Assembly: GCA_946811185.2 (NCBI GenBank)
Contig: OX328106.1
Location: 9,714,777-9,778,776, forward strand
Length of the DNA stretch: 64,000 nt
Direction of reading: 5' to 3'
Source of the DNA: Hippopus hippopus
Lineage: Eukaryota; Mollusca; Bivalvia; Cardiida; Cardiidae
This document shows positions 7,548-20,477 of this stretch, piece after piece (position 1 is the stretch's first letter; each line of letters starts with the position of its first letter). The notes under the pieces are model-generated. The model did no database searches. It saw only the letters and a list, made by a program, of their open reading frames with translations, and was not told the origin of the DNA. A program made the position numbers and the translations under genes.

Positions 7548-8788
7548 ATGTTCGTGTTACCAGGAGACCGGGGTGTCGTACTGAATGTTCTTCAAAGAAG
7601 TATCGAACATGCAGACTTATACAATCCCACCTTTGAAGCGAAGATGTTTACGTTTAGACTTGGGGAAAAGTGCAGATCTGTTTTGTCATCCAGAGATTTA
7701 TCGAATATTTGTCTTTATCCACAGAATGTGCGTTTCCTACAGATGTATTCCGACATGCCACATCGTCGTCCTCGTACGGTGGTCCATCCGGTATTCAGGA
7801 TCCGTGATTGTTGTAGACGGTATTTATCGTGAAATGAATAGACAAATTAAAAGGAGACGCTACACAATACATAAGCGAAGTACGGAACAATTTTAATCAG
7901 ATGAGAGCAGGGGTGTGCCGTTTGGAGTTCGTAGTTTGCTTACCCGATTGTCTTTGTTGTGTTGAAGGCAAAGAACTAATAAACCAAAGCAATGTTTATG
8001 CATTGTTACAAGAGCACGCAATGCTAGCACCTTTTGATAACTCGGGAAACGTTGTTGGTTGTATCAGAGAAGTTGGTCTCTACCTTTGCGATAGACTTAT
8101 GGATATATATAGAACAGCCCATTTTGCAATCAGTCAAGGACTTATTCGGTGAATTTAGGAATTGGACTTTCGTCCCCCTCTCGCTCATTAACAGATCAAA
8201 ATGGTTTTCTTTGTTTGGAGGATAGTTCATCGTGCTGTCTTAATGAAACTTCATCTCCTCCATTGAGTATCTACACACAGAATGTGACAGTGCAAGGACA
8301 AATTAAGAGATTGTTTGGGCCATACAACTACATCAATTCTAGTCAGGTCGTGTCCGGAGGGCGCAATAATCATGTGTCTTCTAGAGGATTTGTATTCGAC
8401 CGGAAATGTGTTTTTGCGTTTTCCCGACTTTTTGTTGTCGATGAAGAAAGCTTCTGGAAATCAAAATTAAAGAATTGTTGGAGGAATAAATTCGAAGGAC
8501 CTTGATGGAAAGATTGTTGGTTGCAAGAAATACAAGTGGCCAATAGTATTTGGATGTATAAAGAGCATGTTAAAAGGAGACACGAAAAGGCTAGTGACCA
8601 TGTGCATCGAAGGAATACGTTCTTCTGATCTTGGATTTTTCCCTGCAGTTCGATTCTTTGATCAAAATAGGAATTGGAGTTATACCTATGGAGTGTGGGT
8701 TTTGATGGACGGAGAATCTGGTCAAGGGACATTCGAGAACGAGGCGAACAGCCTTCATGGATTGCTATTGCTGGAGTTAGAACGATAG
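7548..8788 (+). pseudogene. Frame-broken coding-like segment, copy 2 (B form)
   Basis: B form. Pieces are 94 codons (7548-7832), or an overlapping 103 codons opened by CGA in place of TGA (7585-7896), then 83 (7901-8152), 118 (8149-8505) and 73 codons (8567-8788). The 14-bp block at 8445-8458 lengthens the third piece and moves the 73- and 211-codon ORFs out of frame with the first ORF. Confidence 0.4.
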
Positions 8789-8818
8789 AAGATATGTCAC
8801 ACGAGCCACTATCAAAAT

Positions 8819-9454
8819 ATGGTGTTTCCATGGCTTAAAGATGTACTTGAGAAGATAGCAGAGAAGAAACTGGGCCAGAATGAGAAGGTGTTAGTACTAA
8901 CCTTTGTCAGTAGTGTAGCTTTGATTATGAATGGGAAATATGTAGACTACAATAACATCAGTAGGTTGGAACCAAAGCTACCCATTACACAGTTCACACT
9001 TCGATTGCTTGAGGTCCAGTGTAAGTTTAGACTTGGTAATGTGAATACCATTCGACTGCTAAAGTTGCACCCATCAATTCCCCACAAACTGACACAGGTC
9101 GAGAAGAACAAAAGACAGAAGGTGGACCAAGAAACTGTTCAACAAAGGGAAAGTACCCGGGAAATGATCAGAGACGATAACGAACTGGTAGGACTAGAAA
9201 CGATAGCCGAAGAAACAGAAAATGTGGGTAATTCAAAGATAGGAAAGAGCAGACATGTACCCACTAATGCATGTATAATCAAATCAGCCTGGAGTGAAGG
9301 CGAAGTGGAAATATTGAAAGAAGTAATGGGTCAAAAGAAAGGAGGTCGAGTTGAGAGGTACAGGTTGTATCAGAATATGTGTCAGGAAAAGGGTATACCC
9401 GATACGTCGGAAAAGGCTTTTATTGTCAAGATGAACAGATTTGAAAAACAATAG
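8819..9454 (+). CDS. 211-residue ORF, possible SANT/Myb-like, copy 2
   Basis: Predicted protein identical to copy 1. Because the upstream 14-bp block is present, it is not in the frame of the 175-codon ORF of the same unit. Confidence 0.45.
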   Translation: MVFPWLKDVLEKIAEKKLGQNEKVLVLTFVSSVALIMNGKYVDYNNISRLEPKLPITQFTLRLLEVQCKFRLGNVNTIRLLKLHPSIPHKLTQVEKNKRQKVDQETVQQRESTREMIRDDNELVGLETIAEETENVGNSKIGKSRHVPTNACIIKSAWSEGEVEILKEVMGQKKGGRVERYRLYQNMCQEKGIPDTSEKAFIVKMNRFEKQ

Positions 9455-9521
9455 AAGTAATCGTACTGAATTAATGATTTAATAGAATTTGCGTTGAGGT
9501 ACTGAAAAGAGTAGAAACAAT

Positions 9522-10186
9522 GAGCCTCTGACCTCAAAGAATAGTGATTCTCTGACCTCAAAGACACTCAGATTAAGAATTGTGATAGTGAGTCTCTGAA
9601 CTCAAAGACACTCAGATAGAGTAGTGATAGGGAACCTCTGAGCTGAAAGACACTTAGATTAACAAAAGTGATAGTGAGCCTCTGACCTCATAGACACTCA
9701 GATTAAGAATAGTGAGCCTCTGACCTCAAAAACACTCAGAATAAGAATAGTGAGCCTCTGACCTCAAAGAAACACAGATAAAGAATAGTGATAGTGAACC
9801 TCTAAGCTGAAAGACACTCAGATTAACAAAAGTGATAGTGAGCCTCTGACCTCATAGACACTCAGAATAAGAATAGTGAGCCTCTGACCTCAAAGACACT
9901 CAAATTAAGAATAATGAGCCTCTGACCTCAAAGAAACACAGATAAAGAATAGTGATAGTGAACCTCTAAGCTGAAAGACACTCAGATTAACAAAAGTGAT
10001 AGTGAGCCTCTGACCTCATAGACACTCAGATTAGGAATAGTGAGCCTCTGACCTCAAAAACACTCAGAATAAGAATAATGAGCCTCTGACCTCAAAGACA
10101 CTCAAATTAAGAATAGTGAAGCTCTGACCTCAAAGACACTCAATTAGGAATTGTGATAGTGAACCACTGAACTCAAAGACACTCAT
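9522..10186 (+). repeat. 38-bp minisatellite, copy 2 (17 units, short allele)
   Basis: One 38-bp unit fewer than copy 1: after the unit with CCTCAAAAACAC it goes straight to the GAAACACAG unit. Carries GTGATTCTCTG near 9546 where A copies have GTGAGTCTCTG. Confidence 0.95.
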
Positions 10187-11425
10187 ACTACATCGAGTTC
10201 GAGGCAATTAATTGAAAGGCCTATTACAACATAAAAGCCAAACCTAGCGACAATGAGTCGGGTGGCGCCCGATGAAACCCCTGCCCATGAGCAGCTAATA
10301 TGTTTAAAAACTGGGGGACTAGGTGCCAGGCGTAAATCATTACGAGAGTTCAAAATTAAATTTTGAAAGCACTATTTTATTTTCTGCAATAAAATATAGA
10401 CCCTTAAACAGACGATGTTTGCCGAAAGCATTCTATATATACATTAAAAACACCGTTCTTAGTTATGGATTGTTCGCTTGTAGCTCGTCTCAATCTGCAC
10501 CGATTGATCTGATCCTTATGTTAGTTTATAGAAGACATCCTGGGCTTCATTGCAGGCACCTCAATTTTTTTTTTTTCTGCTATAAATTGTGACGTCGTAA
10601 TAGAAGATGTTCCTCTGAGGAATCAAGAGTTTTTTAAAGAAAAACTTAGAAATTTAAGGACTACCGGACTGTAGAACAGCTCATGCTGCGCTGGTCGAGC
10701 CGATCTTGGGTCATATTAAAGAGCTCCTTCGGGTCTACATGTTGGTTTCATCTGTTGAATTCTTACGATACATGCAGACGTGAATACGGACGATGTTTGT
10801 GTAAAGAAATCAGGGAAATAACAAAATCTTCTGGAAATCGCCATAGATGAATTGCAGCTCATCTTACTTGCGGTTGCAATTATTTTAAGAATTAGCCAAT
10901 GTTATCCAAACTTATAGCCCACAGTGTGCCCTTTATTTTGAGACTAAAATTGGCTCAATCAGTGAAGTCTGAGATGAGCTACAGGCTGTTAATCCGTAAA
11001 AGTTCTATAATTTTTCTTTGAAATACAGGAATTCGTCTAGAAACATCGTCTTTTATGGCGTCTGTATTTATTGTAGAAACATAAAGACAGTGTGTAACTT
11101 GTAGCCATGAATGTCCCCTTTTAAATAAGACCATGATCGACTAAGTGGGTGCAGATTGTGATGAGCTACAATAGAGCAATCAATAACAAATAAAAGCTTT
11201 TTTACCGCGTAAGAAGAAATCTGGAAAATTATTGATTTTCTTTGTAATATCTCCGGTCCTCCTTGACAGAAATATACCGTGTTTGGTATCGTTGGAAAGC
11301 ATTTTTAATCCTCTATAACCCGCAACATAAATGAATTGTAAGAGCTGCTTTATAACGAAAATCTCGACGTCATTACAGACTGTGAAGTATACATTACCAA
11401 AGAAATTGTGCTACTGATGGTTTTT

Positions 11426-11947
11426 ATTCTCTTTCTTCATGCATTGTCTGTCCGTAAATCACTTTGATTGCTCACCTCAAATAGAGGACTCGCTGACCTC
11501 ATGTACTGGCCATGGCTAATTAGGGTTAGGGTTGGGTAAAGGCTTATGTTTAAGGATAGGGTTAGGTTTTAGGCTTAGGTTTACAATCATAGTGCGACAG
11601 GGTCACTGAGATCAGTTGGGAGAATCCGACTTTTGAACACTATCTACAATCTATTAAGTTCACGGAGCGGACAGGGTCCCAAAAAGTCTCGGTGTTCCTA
11701 GACTCAATGATGAGTTTCCCTCAGATTGGTTTCAAAGATTATGGTGGGGGGAATTTTTATCTCAGGTTACTGTTAAGATATTCTCTTTCTTCATGCATTG
11801 TTTATCTGTATATCACTTTGATTCCTCTCCCCAAATAGAGGACTCGCTGACCTTATGTACTAACCATGGTTAATTAAGGTTAGCTTAGGGCTTATGGTTA
11901 GGGTTAGGTTTCGGGTTTAGGGTTAGGGTTAGGGTTTAGGCTTAAAA
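11426..11947 (+). repeat. Duplicated block with telomere-like tracts, copy 2
   Basis: Same layout and spacing as copy 1; G-quadruplex motif at 11913-11934. Confidence 0.85.
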
Positions 11948-12435
11948 CGATGTATGAGACACTTGAGATGAGACAAAATGAATATGATTGGCTGCCGAAG
12001 TCACGTGTCAGAAAAACTTTACCTCTACCCTGTCCCTGTCCTTTGCCCTTACCCTAATCTTCAAGATGCGTTGGTGACATGTGCAAAATATTAGTGGGCA
12101 AACCCACGTGGCCATTTAGTCGCCATTTTGTAAAACTGTGGAATATTTCAAGAAAATAATACGATAATGGAATGCTTTGACTGATAATCGTGTTTTTTTT
12201 TTTTTTTTTTTTCATGTTTGAGACATAGTTACTGTTCAGTTGTTCATTTTGGAAATAGGACTTGAAGGTGAGAAGTATTTTTCTTCTTTTATTTAAACTT
12301 TTCCTCTTCTGTTTGTGCAATGACTACATATTTACAGCACCGACCTAAGCATCCGGCATAGTTGATGTTGTAATAGCCTAGGTAATTATCAATCTTTAAA
12401 TGTTTCCACACCATTGATTTAGTCATTGTCACTAC

Positions 12436-13151
12436 CACTTCCCCTGCTCCGTGCTCTTTCCCTGACAATTCCCCTGTCCCTTCCCTCCCCCATCCCATTC
12501 CATGCCCCTTCTCCTGTCTCTACCTTTGCTCCTCCCCTTCCCCTTCCCCTGTCCCATTCCTTCCCCTTCACTCGCCTTCCCCAAGTGTTCCCCTGCCTTC
12601 CACCGCCTTCCATAAGTGTTCCACTGCCTTCCCCCGCCTTCCCCAAGTCACTTTATTTTATTTCATTTTTTTTTTTTTTTTGCCTTTCCCTGCCTTCCCC
12701 AAGTGTTCCCCTGCCTTTCCCTTTCTTCCCCAAGCAAATGTTTGCCTTCCCCCGCCTACCCCGAGTGTTACCCTGCCTTCCCCGCCTTCTCCAAGTCATT
12801 TGTTGCCTTCCTCCGCCTTCCCCAAGTGTTCCTCTGCCTTGTTCCGCTTTCCCCAAGTCATTTCTTGACTTCCCCGCCCTCCCAAAGTCAACTATTGCCT
12901 CCCCCTTCTTCCCCAAGTGTTCCCCTGCCTTCCCCTATTCCACTTTTGCCTTCCCCAAGTGGAAAAATTCCCCCGTCCTTTCCCCTGTCCCTGACCTGTC
13001 GCTGTCTTTTTCCCTTCCCCTGTAACTGTGTCTTCCTTTGCCCCTGACCCTGTCTCTTCCTCTTCCCCTTCCCCTGACCTTGTCTCTTCCCTTACCTCTG
13101 ACCCTGTCCCTTCCCTTGCACCTTGACCCTGTCCCTTTCCCTGGCCCTGCC
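12436..13151 (+). repeat. Pyrimidine-rich tract, units 2/3
   Basis: Short TTTTA form; inner poly(T) of 16. Confidence 0.95.
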
Positions 13152-13423
13152 AATTGTTCTGCATTGTTCTCCTGCCTTCTGCAAAGCTTAACAAATTGGT
13201 TGTTTTTAATTTCTCTACCACCAAAATGTTCACATGCCTTTTTTTTAACTTTTCCAATCATTCCTCTGTCTCAACAAGCTGCTCTTGTTTTTTCCTTGCC
13301 TACTCTCGCATTCTTTAACTTTCCCAATGCCTTATCCATATGTTCCTCTATTTTCTCTTGCATTCCCGAAACATCATCAACTTTCCCGTGTGTACCTAAG
13401 CAATAGTATATATATTTCAGAAG

Positions 13424-13951
13424 ATGGCCTCTGAAAACGACAGTGATGAGGAAGAGTTCTTGTTGACTGACACAGCTTTAGAAAATGCTGAAAATTTTAA
13501 AGCTGCCTGGAATGGAGACGTAGGTTTCCTTAAGCGAGACAAGTATATAGTAGTGAGAGGATCAACAATTGGTAAAGACGAGGATTGCGGTATTAATTTA
13601 ATGCCTGATATTGACGGAATTAGTATTTTGTGGAAGGACATTGGAAAGGGATTGGAAATAAGTTACACGCATCTAAACTTGTCACCTAGATATAGTTATG
13701 AATTAAAGCCCATTTATTCAGTTGTTAAGAAACATTTGAAACTGACAGATTATGACGATATTGGTATAGCTAATTTGAAATACAGTGTTGGGTATCAAGT
13801 GATGTATAGTGAAGGTTGGGACACATGGCTCATGTTTCTGCCAAAGCAAAAGCGGAATAGTCCAGACTACACGAGGTTGCTTTGCAACATGACAGAACGC
13901 AATATTGAAATTATTCGAGTAGAATTCCAGAATGGACTGAAAGAATTATAG
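13424..13951 (+). CDS. Unrecognised 175-residue protein, copy 3
   Basis: Predicted protein identical to copy 1. Acceptor-like TTTCAG ends at 13420; proposed donor at 12267/12268. Confidence 0.5.
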   Translation: MASENDSDEEEFLLTDTALENAENFKAAWNGDVGFLKRDKYIVVRGSTIGKDEDCGINLMPDIDGISILWKDIGKGLEISYTHLNLSPRYSYELKPIYSVVKKHLKLTDYDDIGIANLKYSVGYQVMYSEGWDTWLMFLPKQKRNSPDYTRLLCNMTERNIEIIRVEFQNGLKEL

Positions 13952-14008
13952 AAGACAGGAATTGCAACAGACACCTTGGCCAAGAATAATCTTGACAATC
14001 TGTTATGA

Positions 14009-15249
14009 ATGTTCGTGTTACCAGGAGACCGGGGTGTCGTACTGAATGTTCTTCAAAGAAGTATCGAACATGCAGACTTATACAATCCCACCTTTGAAGC
14101 GAAGATGTTTACGTTTAGACTTGGGGAAAAGTGCAGATCTGTTTTGTCATCCAGAGATTTATCGAATATTTGTCTTTATCCACAGAATGTGCGTTTCCTA
14201 CAGATGTATTCCGACATGCCACATCGTCGTCCTCGTACGGTGGTCCATCCGGTATTCAGGATCCGTGATTGTTGTAGACGGTATTTATCGTGAAATGAAT
14301 AGACAAATTAAAAGGAGACGCTACACAATACATAAGCGAAGTACGGAACAATTTTAATCAGATGAGAGCAGGGGTGTGCCGTTTGGAGTTCGTAGTTTGC
14401 TTACCCGATTGTCTTTGTTGTGTTGAAGGCAAAGAACTAATAAACCAAAGCAATGTTTATGCATTGTTACAAGAGCACGCAATGCTAGCACCTTTTGATA
14501 ACTCGGGAAACGTTGTTGGTTGTATCAGAGAAGTTGGTCTCTACCTTTGCGATAGACTTATGGATATATATAGAACAGCCCATTTTGCAATCAGTCAAGG
14601 ACTTATTCGGTGAATTTAGGAATTGGACTTTCGTCCCCCTCTCGCTCATTAACAGATCAAAATGGTTTTCTTTGTTTGGAGGATAGTTCATCGTGCTGTC
14701 TTAATGAAACTTCATCTCCTCCATTGAGTATCTACACACAGAATGTGACAGTGCAAGGACAAATTAAGAGATTGTTTGGGCCATACAACTACATCAATTC
14801 TAGTCAGGTCGTGTCCGGAGGGCGCAATAATCATGTGTCTTCTAGAGGATTTGTATTCGACCGGAAATGTGTTTTTGCGTTTTCCCGACTTTTTGTTGTC
14901 GATGAAGAAAGCTTCTGGAAATCAAAATTAAAGAATTGTTGGAGGAATAAATTCGAAGGACCTTGATGGAAAGATTGTTGGTTGCAAGAAATACAAGTGG
15001 CCAATAGTATTTGGATGTATAAAGAGCATGTTAAAAGGAGACACGAAAAGGCTAGTGACCATGTGCATCGAAGGAATACGTTCTTCTGATCTTGGATTTT
15101 TCCCTGCAGTTCGATTCTTTGATCAAAATAGGAATTGGAGTTATACCTATGGAGTGTGGGTTTTGATGGACGGAGAATCTGGTCAAGGGACATTCGAGAA
15201 CGAGGCGAACAGCCTTCATGGATTGCTATTGCTGGAGTTAGAACGATAG
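14009..15249 (+). pseudogene. Frame-broken coding-like segment, copy 3 (B form)
   Basis: Same layout as copy 2: 103-codon frame 14046-14357, 83 at 14362-14613, 118 at 14610-14966 (14-bp block 14906-14919), 73 at 15028-15249. Shares AAAAGG (Arg) with copy 2 only. Confidence 0.4.
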
Positions 15250-15279
15250 AAGATATGTCACACGAGCCACTATCAAAAT

Positions 15280-15915
15280 ATGGTGTTTCCATGGCTTAAA
15301 GATGTACTTGAGAAGATAGCAGAGAAGAAACTGGGCCAGAATGAGAAGGTGTTAGTACTAACCTTTGTCAGTAGTGTAGCTTTGATTATGAATGGGAAAT
15401 ATGTAGACTACAATAACATCAGTAGGTTGGAACCAAAGCTACCCATTACACAGTTCACACTTCGATTGCTTGAGGTCCAGTGTAAGTTTAGACTTGGTAA
15501 TGTGAATACCATTCGACTGCTAAAGTTGCACCCATCAATTCCCCACAAACTGACACAGGTCGAGAAGAACAAAAGACAGAAGGTGGACCAAGAAACTGTT
15601 CAACAAAGGGAAAGTACCCGGGAAATGATCAGAGACGATAACGAACTGGTAGGACTAGAAACGATAGCCGAAGAAACAGAAAATGTGGGTAATTCAAAGA
15701 TAGGAAAGAGCAGACATGTACCCACTAATGCATGTATAATCAAATCAGCCTGGAGTGAAGGCGAAGTGGAAATATTGAAAGAAGTAATGGGTCAAAAGAA
15801 AGGAGGTCGAGTTGAGAGGTACAGGTTGTATCAGAATATGTGTCAGGAAAAGGGTATACCCGATACGTCGGAAAAGGCTTTTATTGTCAAGATGAACAGA
15901 TTTGAAAAACAATAG
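15280..15915 (+). CDS. 211-residue ORF, possible SANT/Myb-like, copy 3
   Basis: Predicted protein identical to copy 1; out of frame with the first ORF of its unit. Confidence 0.45.
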   Translation: MVFPWLKDVLEKIAEKKLGQNEKVLVLTFVSSVALIMNGKYVDYNNISRLEPKLPITQFTLRLLEVQCKFRLGNVNTIRLLKLHPSIPHKLTQVEKNKRQKVDQETVQQRESTREMIRDDNELVGLETIAEETENVGNSKIGKSRHVPTNACIIKSAWSEGEVEILKEVMGQKKGGRVERYRLYQNMCQEKGIPDTSEKAFIVKMNRFEKQ

Positions 15916-15982
15916 AAGTAATCGTACTGAATTAATGATTTAATAGAATTTGCGTTGAGGTACTGAAAAGAGTAGAAACAAT

Positions 15983-16647
15983 GAGCCTCTGACCTCAAAG
16001 AATAGTGATTCTCTGACCTCAAAGACACTCAGATTAAGAATTGTGATAGTGAGTCTCTGAACTCAAAGACACTCAGATAGAGTAGTGATAGGGAACCTCT
16101 GAGCTGAAAGACACTTAGATTAACAAAAGTGATAGTGAGCCTCTGACCTCATAGACACTCAGATTAAGAATAGTGAGCCTCTGACCTCAAAAACACTCAG
16201 AATAAGAATAGTGAGCCTCTGACCTCAAAGAAACACAGATAAAGAATAGTGATAGTGAACCTCTAAGCTGAAAGACACTCAGATTAACAAAAGTGATAGT
16301 GAGCCTCTGACCTCATAGACACTCAGAATAAGAATAGTGAGCCTCTGACCTCAAAGACACTCAAATTAAGAATAATGAGCCTCTGACCTCAAAGAAACAC
16401 AGATAAAGAATAGTGATAGTGAACCTCTAAGCTGAAAGACACTCAGATTAACAAAAGTGATAGTGAGCCTCTGACCTCATAGACACTCAGATTAGGAATA
16501 GTGAGCCTCTGACCTCAAAAACACTCAGAATAAGAATAATGAGCCTCTGACCTCAAAGACACTCAAATTAAGAATAGTGAAGCTCTGACCTCAAAGACAC
16601 TCAATTAGGAATTGTGATAGTGAACCACTGAACTCAAAGACACTCAT
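15983..16647 (+). repeat. 38-bp minisatellite, copy 3 (17 units)
   Basis: Short allele with the GTGATTC marker, as copy 2. Confidence 0.95.
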
Positions 16648-17886
16648 ACTACATCGAGTTCGAGGCAATTAATTGAAAGGCCTATTACAACATAAAAGCC
16701 AAACCTAGCGACAATGAGTCGGGTGGCGCCCGATGAAACCCCTGCCCATGAGCAGCTAATATGTTTAAAAACTGGGGGACTAGGTGCCAGGCGTAAATCA
16801 TTACGAGAGTTCAAAATTAAATTTTGAAAGCACTATTTTATTTTCTGCAATAAAATATAGACCCTTAAACAGACGATGTTTGCCGAAAGCATTCTATATA
16901 TACATTAAAAACACCGTTCTTAGTTATGGATTGTTCGCTTGTAGCTCGTCTCAATCTGCACCGATTGATCTGATCCTTATGTTAGTTTATAGAAGACATC
17001 CTGGGCTTCATTGCAGGCACCTCAATTTTTTTTTTTTCTGCTATAAATTGTGACGTCGTAATAGAAGATGTTCCTCTGAGGAATCAAGAGTTTTTTAAAG
17101 AAAAACTTAGAAATTTAAGGACTACCGGACTGTAGAACAGCTCATGCTGCGCTGGTCGAGCCGATCTTGGGTCATATTAAAGAGCTCCTTCGGGTCTACA
17201 TGTTGGTTTCATCTGTTGAATTCTTACGATACATGCAGACGTGAATACGGACGATGTTTGTGTAAAGAAATCAGGGAAATAACAAAATCTTCTGGAAATC
17301 GCCATAGATGAATTGCAGCTCATCTTACTTGCGGTTGCAATTATTTTAAGAATTAGCCAATGTTATCCAAACTTATAGCCCACAGTGTGCCCTTTATTTT
17401 GAGACTAAAATTGGCTCAATCAGTGAAGTCTGAGATGAGCTACAGGCTGTTAATCCGTAAAAGTTCTATAATTTTTCTTTGAAATACAGGAATTCGTCTA
17501 GAAACATCGTCTTTTATGGCGTCTGTATTTATTGTAGAAACATAAAGACAGTGTGTAACTTGTAGCCATGAATGTCCCCTTTTAAATAAGACCATGATCG
17601 ACTAAGTGGGTGCAGATTGTGATGAGCTACAATAGAGCAATCAATAACAAATAAAAGCTTTTTTACCGCGTAAGAAGAAATCTGGAAAATTATTGATTTT
17701 CTTTGTAATATCTCCGGTCCTCCTTGACAGAAATATACCGTGTTTGGTATCGTTGGAAAGCATTTTTAATCCTCTATAACCCGCAACATAAATGAATTGT
17801 AAGAGCTGCTTTATAACGAAAATCTCGACGTCATTACAGACTGTGAAGTATACATTACCAAAGAAATTGTGCTACTGATGGTTTTT

Positions 17887-18408
17887 ATTCTCTTTCTTCA
17901 TGCATTGTCTGTCCGTAAATCACTTTGATTGCTCACCTCAAATAGAGGACTCGCTGACCTCATGTACTGGCCATGGCTAATTAGGGTTAGGGTTGGGTAA
18001 AGGCTTATGTTTAAGGATAGGGTTAGGTTTTAGGCTTAGGTTTACAATCATAGTGCGACAGGGTCACTGAGATCAGTTGGGAGAATCCGACTTTTGAACA
18101 CTATCTACAATCTATTAAGTTCACGGAGCGGACAGGGTCCCAAAAAGTCTCGGTGTTCCTAGACTCAATGATGAGTTTCCCTCAGATTGGTTTCAAAGAT
18201 TATGGTGGGGGGAATTTTTATCTCAGGTTACTGTTAAGATATTCTCTTTCTTCATGCATTGTTTATCTGTATATCACTTTGATTCCTCTCCCCAAATAGA
18301 GGACTCGCTGACCTTATGTACTAACCATGGTTAATTAAGGTTAGCTTAGGGCTTATGGTTAGGGTTAGGTTTCGGGTTTAGGGTTAGGGTTAGGGTTTAG
18401 GCTTAAAA
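17887..18408 (+). repeat. Duplicated block with telomere-like tracts, copy 3
   Basis: Same layout; G-quadruplex motif at 18374-18395. Confidence 0.85.
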
Positions 18409-18895
18409 CGATGTATGAGACACTTGAGATGAGACAAAACGAATATGATTGGCTGCCGAAGTCACGTGTCAGAAAAACTTTACCTCTACCCTGTCCCTGT
18501 CCTTTGCCCTTACCCTAATCTTCAAGATGCGTTGGTGACATGTGCAAAATATTAGTGGGCAAACCCACGTGGCCATTTAGTCGCCATTTTGTAAAACTGT
18601 GGAATATTTCAAGAAAATAATACGATAATGGAATGCTTTGACTGATAATCGTGTTTTTTTTTTTTTTTTTTTCATGTTTGAGACATAGTTACTGTTCAGT
18701 TGTTCATTTTGGAAATAGGACTTGAAGGTGAGAAGTATTTTTCTTCTTTTATTTAAACTTTTTCTCTTCTGTTTGTGCAATGACTACATATTTACAGCAC
18801 CGACCTAAGCATCCGGCATAGTTGATGTTGTAATAGCCTAGGTAATTATCAATCTTTAAATGTTTCCACACCATTGATTTAGTCATTGTCACTAC

Positions 18896-19620
18896 CACTT
18901 CCCCTGCTCCGTGCTCTTTCCCTGACAATTCCCCTGTCCCTTCCCTCCCCCATCCCATTCCATGCCCCTTCTCCTGTCTCTACCTTTGCTCCTCCCCTTC
19001 CCCTTCCCCTGTCCCATTCCTTCCCCTTCACTCGCCTTCCCCAAGTGTTCCCCTGCCTTCCACCGCCTTCCATAAGTGTTCCACTGCCTTCCCCCGCCTT
19101 CCCCAAGTCACTTTATTTTATTTTATTTCATTTTTTTTTTTTTTTTTTTTGCCTTTCCCTGCCTTCCCCAAGTGTTCCCCTGCCTTTCCCTTTCTTCCCC
19201 AAGCAAATGTTTGCCTTCCCCCGCCTACCCCGAGTGTTACCCTGCCTTCCCCGCCTTCTCCAAGTCATTTGTTGCCTTCCTCCGCCTTCCCCAAGTGTTC
19301 CTCTGCCTTGTTCCGCTTTCCCCAAGTCATTTCTTGACTTCCCCGCCCTCCCAAAGTCAACTATTGCCTCCCCCTTCTTCCCCAAGTGTTCCCCTGCCTT
19401 CCCCTATTCCACTTTTGCCTTCCCCAAGTGGAAAAATTCCCCCGTCCTTTCCCCTGTCCCTGACCTGTCGCTGTCTTTTTCCCTTCCCCTGTAACTGTGT
19501 CTTCCTTTGCCCCTGACCCTGTCTCTTCCTCTTCCCCTTCCCCTGACCTTGTCTCTTCCCTTACCTCTGACCCTGTCCCTTCCCTTGCACCTTGACCCTG
19601 TCCCTTTCCCTGGCCCTGCC
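18896..19620 (+). repeat. Pyrimidine-rich tract, units 3/4
   Basis: Extra TTTTA; inner poly(T) of 20. Confidence 0.95.
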
Positions 19621-19892
19621 AATTGTTCTGCATTGTTCTCCTGCCTTCTGCAAAGCTTAACAAATTGGTTGTTTTTAATTTCTCTACCACCAAAATGTTC
19701 ACATGCCTTTTTTTTAACTTTTCCAATCATTCCTCTGTCTCAACAAGCTGCTCTTGTTTTTTCCTTGCCTACTCTCGCATTCTTTAACTTTCCCAATGCC
19801 TTATCCATATGTTCCTCTATTTTCTCTTGCATTCCCGAAACATCATCAACTTTCCCGTGTGTACCTAAGCAATAGTATATATATTTCAGAAG

Positions 19893-20420
19893 ATGGCCTC
19901 TGAAAACGACAGTGATGAGGAAGAGTTCTTGTTGACTGACACAGCTTTAGAAAATGCTGAAAATTTTAAAGCTGCCTGGAATGGAGACGTAGGTTTCCTT
20001 AAGCGAGACAAGTATATAGTAGTGAGAGGATCAACAATTGGTAAAGACGAGGATTGCGGTATTAATTTAATGCCTGATATTGACGGAATTAGTATTTTGT
20101 GGAAGGACATTGGAAAGGGATTGGAAATAAGTTACACGCATCTAAACTTGTCACCTAGATATAGTTATGAATTAAAGCCCATTTATTCAGTTGTTAAGAA
20201 ACATTTGAAACTGACAGATTATGACGATATTGGTATAGCTAATTTGAAATACAGTGTTGGGTATCAAGTGATGTATAGTGAAGGTTGGGACACATGGCTC
20301 ATGTTTCTGCCAAAGCAAAAGCGGAATAGTCCAGACTACACGAGGTTGCTTTGCAACATGACAGAACGCAATATTGAAATTATTCGAGTAGAATTCCAGA
20401 ATGGACTGAAAGAATTATAG
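19893..20420 (+). CDS. Unrecognised 175-residue protein, copy 4
   Basis: Predicted protein identical to copy 1. Acceptor-like site ends at 19889; proposed donor at 18727/18728. Confidence 0.5.
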   Translation: MASENDSDEEEFLLTDTALENAENFKAAWNGDVGFLKRDKYIVVRGSTIGKDEDCGINLMPDIDGISILWKDIGKGLEISYTHLNLSPRYSYELKPIYSVVKKHLKLTDYDDIGIANLKYSVGYQVMYSEGWDTWLMFLPKQKRNSPDYTRLLCNMTERNIEIIRVEFQNGLKEL

Positions 20421-20477
20421 AAGACAGGAATTGCAACAGACACCTTGGCCAAGAATAATCTTGACAATCTGTTATGA

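Larger units (their letters stand above)
6487..12947 (+). repeat. Array unit 2 (haplotype B), 6461 bp
   Basis: It carries the B-type markers: ACC and TCG codons, AAAAGG at about 7850 (shared only with unit 3), 14-bp block present (8445-8458), short minisatellite, AATAAAATATAG and TTAGTTT. It is the best complete reference copy because all its elements lie inside the window. Confidence 0.97.
12948..19416 (+). repeat. Array unit 3 (haplotype B), 6469 bp
   Basis: It matches unit 2 through the ORF and minisatellite region, including AAAAGG. Further downstream it carries the T form of the CTTTTTCTC site near 18762 and the extra TTTTA before the poly(T), features shared with unit 4. It has a private T-to-C change at 18440. 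Confidence 0.97.

Noticed and set aside
12054..12320. Lysine-rich minus-strand frames of 67-88 codons over the poly(T)
   Set aside because: The Lys run is the poly(A) complement and the frame changes with its length (88 or 67 codons in different copies).
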